Positions 7,825-10,176 of a stretch of DNA of 10,176 bases are shown here, one piece after another; within the stretch, counting starts at the first letter, position 1, and each line of letters starts with the position of its first letter. Location of the stretch: contig NW_003115461.1 in the NCBI RefSeq assembly GCF_000003605.2, positions 64,494 through 74,669 on the forward strand, written 5' to 3'. The notes beneath the pieces were generated by a model. That model saw nothing but the letters and a program-made list of their open reading frames with translations, had not been told where the DNA came from and searched no databases. The position numbers and the translations under genes were made by a program. The stretch is from Saccoglossus kowalevskii. Taxonomy: Eukaryota > Hemichordata > Enteropneusta > Harrimaniidae.

Positions 7825-7954
7825 CTGAGAACATCAAATAGATTATTATTGAATGTGTGGATAACAATTTTATAGCTACCATAGGAATACTGCATTACAA
7901 CTTAATAGCACTCAAGTGAAATCGTATCCGCTGGGTGGGGATTCAATCAGAAAA

Positions 7955-8008
7955 CAATATATATATATATCGCAGATTTTATGAAAAGGGTCTACCATTT
8001 ATGGTAGA
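7955..8008. repeat. (AT)n run and an 8-bp perfect inverted repeat in intron 2
   Basis: A short (AT)n tract lies at about 7955-7970. Then TCTACCAT (7991-7998) and ATGGTAGA (8001-8008) form a perfect hairpin with a two-base loop. Both are within intron 2 of the pentraxin gene. No function is assigned. Confidence 0.6.
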
Positions 8009-8386
8009 AATGTTATAATATGCAGCATTTATTAGGAAGAGCGGTTTCTATTCGCTACTAAACGGGTCTATATTTAACCGTTGTGGTTGAACTTAATAGA
8101 AGCTCGACTGTCGACGCCAAAGCTTTTGACAGAAAATCGGTTGTTATCGTATACAATACACGCCAAAACACTTCGAGTGTTATATGACGATATTATCGAA
8201 TAATATTAAACTGTACCATCAATAAACAGTATTTCATCGTGTCTTCTCGTGTTACTAAGCTTTGTGAGAAAAGTTTAAATAAACAAATAGGCAAACATAC
8301 TTACATATACCTAATGCGTAACACATCATATAAACAAATAACTTACATATGGTTCAATGTAATGGATACATCAACCAAAACCTTAC

Positions 8387-8423
8387 CTGTAATAGCCATT
8401 GTAGAGGTTACTTCAAATAATAT
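8387..8423 (-). CDS. Exon 2: end of signal peptide
   Basis: A 37-base exon between acceptor CATTTTAATAG (first base 8423) and the strong donor ACAG|GTAAGG (last base 8387). In phase 0 it reads ILFEVTSTMAIT plus one base, completed by exon 3 as Gly. Joined to exon 1 it finishes a signal peptide, with cleavage likely within the STMAIT/GVVD region just before the pentraxin domain. It is too short to be noticed as an open frame. The support is phase agreement on both sides (0 with exon 1, 1 with exon 3) and the sense of the joined peptide. Confidence 0.65.
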
Positions 8424-8538
8424 CTATTAAAATGAAAACAGTATCACATCAACAATCGTGATCGGGAAAATAAAATATATTTCATGTGCTCCACTGTTTA
8501 ATTAAATTGTTTATGAAAAATAATATATGTAAACTCAC

Positions 8539-8571
8539 CAAAGATATTAATAAAATAATAGATGCCATCAT
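8539..8571 (-). CDS. Exon 1: start codon and hydrophobic core of signal peptide
   Basis: ATGATGGCATCT starts at 8571 with an A at -3 (CAAAATG context). The 11 codons read MMASIILLISL and end at the donor TTG|GTGAGT (phase 0). Spliced to exon 2 the peptide continues ILFEVTSTMAIT, giving a conventional N-terminal signal of about 23 residues before the pentraxin domain. A T-rich stretch followed by GGAGGGTAG just upstream (about 8590-8608) could be an acceptor of a 5' untranslated intron. No transcript data support the start, but hydrophobicity, start context, donor and phase agree. Confidence 0.65.
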
Positions 8572-8763
8572 TTTGTCCGTAATGAGTTTACCTACCCTCC
8601 AAAAAAGACAAAGTATTGTGTTATTTTGAAAAGTTGTACAATTTGACCACATCATCAGAAATACTTATCTATCAGTGTATTATATTCATAATGTTCACGG
8701 TGTCAGTTCAACATTATTAACAATGCATTTTTCTCAGAGAAAAACTCTACTTTTTTTCAGCAG

Positions 8764-8790
8764 AAAATATATAAATGGTGACCAATTAGT
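8764..8790 (-). promoter_or_regulatory. Candidate promoter of the pentraxin/lectin gene
   Basis: Read on the minus strand, ATTGG (inverted CCAAT, plus-strand 8782-8786) lies a few bases upstream of a TTTATATATTTT stretch (8764-8775) that could act as a TATA box. It sits about 195 bases upstream of the start codon, leaving room for a short leader. The composition is AT-rich, so chance matches are likely. Confidence 0.25.
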
Positions 8791-8823
8791 TTATACTGGT
8801 TTATACAAGTAAAATGATGTTAT

Positions 8824-8985
8824 ACGAACGAAACTGTGTTTGGCTTGGCTAGAAACGAAACTGTGCTCGCTTCGTATAGAAACATAACTGTGCTTGCCTC
8901 AGACAGGAACGAAATTGTGCTCGCCTCGGACAGGAACGAAATTGTGCTCGCCTCGGCCAGGAACGAAATTGTGCTTGCCTCGGTC
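8824..8985 (+). repeat. 27-bp minisatellite, six copies
   Basis: Six head-to-tail units start at 8824, 8851, 8878, 8905, 8932 and 8959. The consensus reads AGGAACGAAATTGTGCTCGC followed by CTCGGAC. Copies 4-6 are almost identical; copies 1-3 have diverged more. Because 27 is a multiple of three, open frames run through on both strands: plus strand (R/K)NEIVLAS(D/A) repeats, minus strand EASTISFL(S/A) repeats. It is clearly more GC-rich than the surrounding DNA. There is no flanking evidence of a gene in either frame, so I call it a noncoding minisatellite about 250 bp upstream of the pentraxin gene start. Confidence 0.93.
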
Positions 8986-9274
8986 GACAAAGTTAACTCA
9001 CTACTCAGGAAATTGTCCAACATTTATAGAACTAGTTCTCATTGTCCCCATTGTGTCAGCGAAGCCACATTCAAATGAAAAGAGACAATGCAAAATTCAA
9101 ATATGAATATTTTTGCTAGAGTAGGTATTGTCACGCGTATGATAGGCGGCTACATTAAAGTGCAGTAGAATTATGATTATCTGATATAGCTATTAATTAT
9201 CTTGAAAGTGTTCATTTAAATATCAGAGATCAGCTGTAAAAAATGTTTGAGCTGTTGAAAACAATTATTGACTA
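8986..9274. other. AT-rich DNA, no gene seen
   Basis: No repeat, splice pair or reading frame worth naming was found between the minisatellite and the open frame that begins at 9275. Confidence 0.4.
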
Positions 9275-9568
9275 ATGATGATAAATACGCACTTATTGCG
9301 GAGATTAACGGCAACCTGCAAACTATCACGTGTTGTAGGGATGTACCCGTCTTTGACTTTAGCAATTAATGATGTGACACCGCGACATCATCAAAAGACA
9401 CATTCATTAGTCTCGCCGCCAGAGTCAACGTTGATTGTATGTCGACGCCTAGACCCCGAGCAAGGAATGCTCCAGCCCTATGATAATATCTACATCACCA
9501 GTGTGTGCTTGTCGGGACGTCAAACTAAAACGCAAACCAATATACCTATTCTCATTGATGTTTGTTGA
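9275..9568 (+). CDS. 97-codon open frame, doubtful gene
   Basis: An ATG-to-TGA frame whose base composition is less AT-rich than its surroundings. The product begins MMINTHLLRRLTATCKLSRV and includes PSLTLAINDVTPRHHQKTH and PPESTLIVCRRLDPEQG. It has no signal peptide, membrane segment or motif that I recognise. The opposite strand, in a broken frame, reads LTSRQAHTGDVDIIIGLEHS, which faintly resembles the 'D-V-L-I-G-x-D' region of retroelement aspartic proteases. The plus-strand frame may therefore be the shadow of an old element. I give it low weight as a protein-coding gene. Confidence 0.2.
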   Translation: MMINTHLLRRLTATCKLSRVVGMYPSLTLAINDVTPRHHQKTHSLVSPPESTLIVCRRLDPEQGMLQPYDNIYITSVCLSGRQTKTQTNIPILIDVC

Positions 9569-9729
9569 ATTACAGATATGATCTCATTGTATAGAAACCG
9601 CTCCATTAAATAGCATCACGCATTTATTCCTTGAAGTCTACCTATGCATGCGCAATAATGTGACTTAAATTCTGTCCTGTATATATTTGAATCTACTGCC
9701 GTCTCAAACACGTTTTTTTTTCACCACAG
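9569..9729. other. AT-rich DNA ahead of a splice acceptor
   Basis: Nothing is recognised except the T9 tract and CACCACAG immediately before 9730, which serve as the acceptor signal for the exon candidate at 9730-9880. Confidence 0.35.
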
Positions 9730-9880
9730 GCATAAAGTGAAAAAGGCACGCCAAAGGAAGAGATCATCGTTTGACTCGATGCTGAGTCCAGTTTCCACTA
9801 CTAGTATATGGAGGGTGATGAAATACGATCAGCGTGCGCTTATTTGGAAGCGCTGTAAAAGGTCGGCAACCTGGCCTTAG
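9730..9880 (+). CDS. Possible terminal exon of an unidentified basic protein
   Basis: A strong acceptor, nine T residues then CACCACAG ending at 9729, is followed after one base by 49 open codons to TAG at 9878-9880. The peptide begins HKVKKARQRKRSSFDSMLSP and ends with WKRCKRSATWP. The basic cluster could be a nuclear-localisation-type or cytoplasmic-tail sequence, but I do not recognise a family. No upstream exon was identified, so the gene, if real, is partial here. The main support is the acceptor and a less AT-rich composition than the flanks. Confidence 0.28.
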
Positions 9881-10176
9881 CATGAACCTATGCAACGCTT
9901 CAAACATAATACCACCTCCGTATTATCCCGCAAGTTATTGAGATTGTTAGTGACGTCATGATACTTGAATGTAACGATGTGCTAAAACTCAATTCACATT
10001 ATTTAATTAAGATCATTAGCAGCAGTCTATTATATCAGTGGGAATAATTGCTACATCAGAGAAATGGTCTTATTGTTTAATTTTCATGTTTTAACTTGCC
10101 TCTGTACAGTATTGCAACCGCATGCCATGGATCTGAGGTATCTTTTGTTAGACGTACACTTATCGCGGGGTGGGTG
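9881..10176. other. No gene seen
   Basis: The last ~300 bases show no reading frame, repeat or splice pair I can support. The far end (CGCGGGGTGGGTG) is locally G-rich. Confidence 0.4.

Larger units (their letters stand above)
5340..8571 (-). other. Gene model: secreted tandem-pentraxin/C-type lectin protein
   Basis: This entry joins the minus-strand exons: 8571-8539, 8423-8387, 7824-7213, 6736-6110, 5876-5534 and 5459-5357. Intron phases are 0, 1, 1 and 1 and agree at each junction down to the start of the lectin exon. The domain-sized phase 1-1 exons are typical of extracellular proteins assembled by exon shuffling. The expected product is secreted and would recognise carbohydrate or phosphorylated ligands through two pentraxin domains and one C-type lectin domain; innate immune recognition is an inference from the families. 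The model is disrupted by the stop at 6201, the frameshift near 5821, the stop at 5783 and a missing donor after 5534. It is therefore a decaying copy, an error-containing sequence, or a gene whose working product ends after domain A. Confidence 0.6.

Noticed and set aside
7825-7882. ATG at 7880-7882 as the start of a single-exon pentraxin with its own signal peptide
   Set aside because: The preceding residues are weakly signal-like, but the acceptor at 7825, equivalent to that of exon 4, and the two upstream exons give a more coherent signal peptide with matching phases. It remains a possible alternative start.
8239-8430. 63-codon plus-strand frame
   Set aside because: It lies over intron 2 and exon 2 of the minus-strand gene and has no features of its own.
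8836-9106. Plus- and minus-strand frames through the minisatellite
   Set aside because: Openness follows from a 27-bp period without stops. They lack ATG starts in good context, splice signals or flanking coding sequence.

Overview
The window looks like genomic DNA from an animal, probably a marine invertebrate. It is AT-rich. The recognisable genes are split into exons with GT..AG borders, and the domains found (pentraxin, C-type lectin, a possible laminin-G-like piece) belong to secreted or extracellular animal proteins. There are no operons, bacterial promoters or long uninterrupted genes. I cannot name the species or phylum.

Layout. (1) 1-2400: mostly anonymous DNA with evidence for a plus-strand gene, namely a TATA box with a possible first exon and a perfect donor (378-453) and a convincing last exon (1894-2059). 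The 3' end of that exon and its downstream flank are duplicated head-to-tail as a ~175 bp tandem repeat (2005-2354). (2) 2400-4300: a repeat region whose left half is purine-rich (AAAGT / GAAAAG words) and whose right half is the pyrimidine-rich reverse complement of related sequence. It looks like an old foldback-type inverted repeat centred near 3365. (3) 4690-4995, minus strand: a possible laminin-G-like fragment with a one-base frame break, ending in a good donor. (4) 5340-8571, minus strand: the main gene. Signal-peptide exon 1 (8539-8571), small exon 2 (8387-8423), a complete pentraxin exon 3 (7213-7824), a second pentraxin exon 4 (6110-6736) with an in-frame stop, and a C-type lectin exon (about 5534-5876) with a frameshift and a stop, followed by the last part of the lectin domain (5357-5459). 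Splice phases agree through the start of the lectin exon (0/0, 1/1, 1/1, 1/1). (5) 8824-8985: a six-copy 27 bp minisatellite just upstream of the main gene. (6) 9000-10176: little that is recognisable, apart from a 97-codon open frame and a possible plus-strand terminal exon (9730-9880).

Biological reading. The main gene was built as a secreted tandem-pentraxin/C-type-lectin mosaic, a combination suited to calcium-dependent glycan or microbe binding. In this copy only the signal peptide and first pentraxin are intact. If intron 3 is retained, translation stops six codons past the donor, giving a short secreted pentraxin. The downstream exons are either decaying or carry sequence errors: several breaks look like one-base homopolymer changes. 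The layout is my reconstruction from reading frames and splice signals, without transcript evidence.
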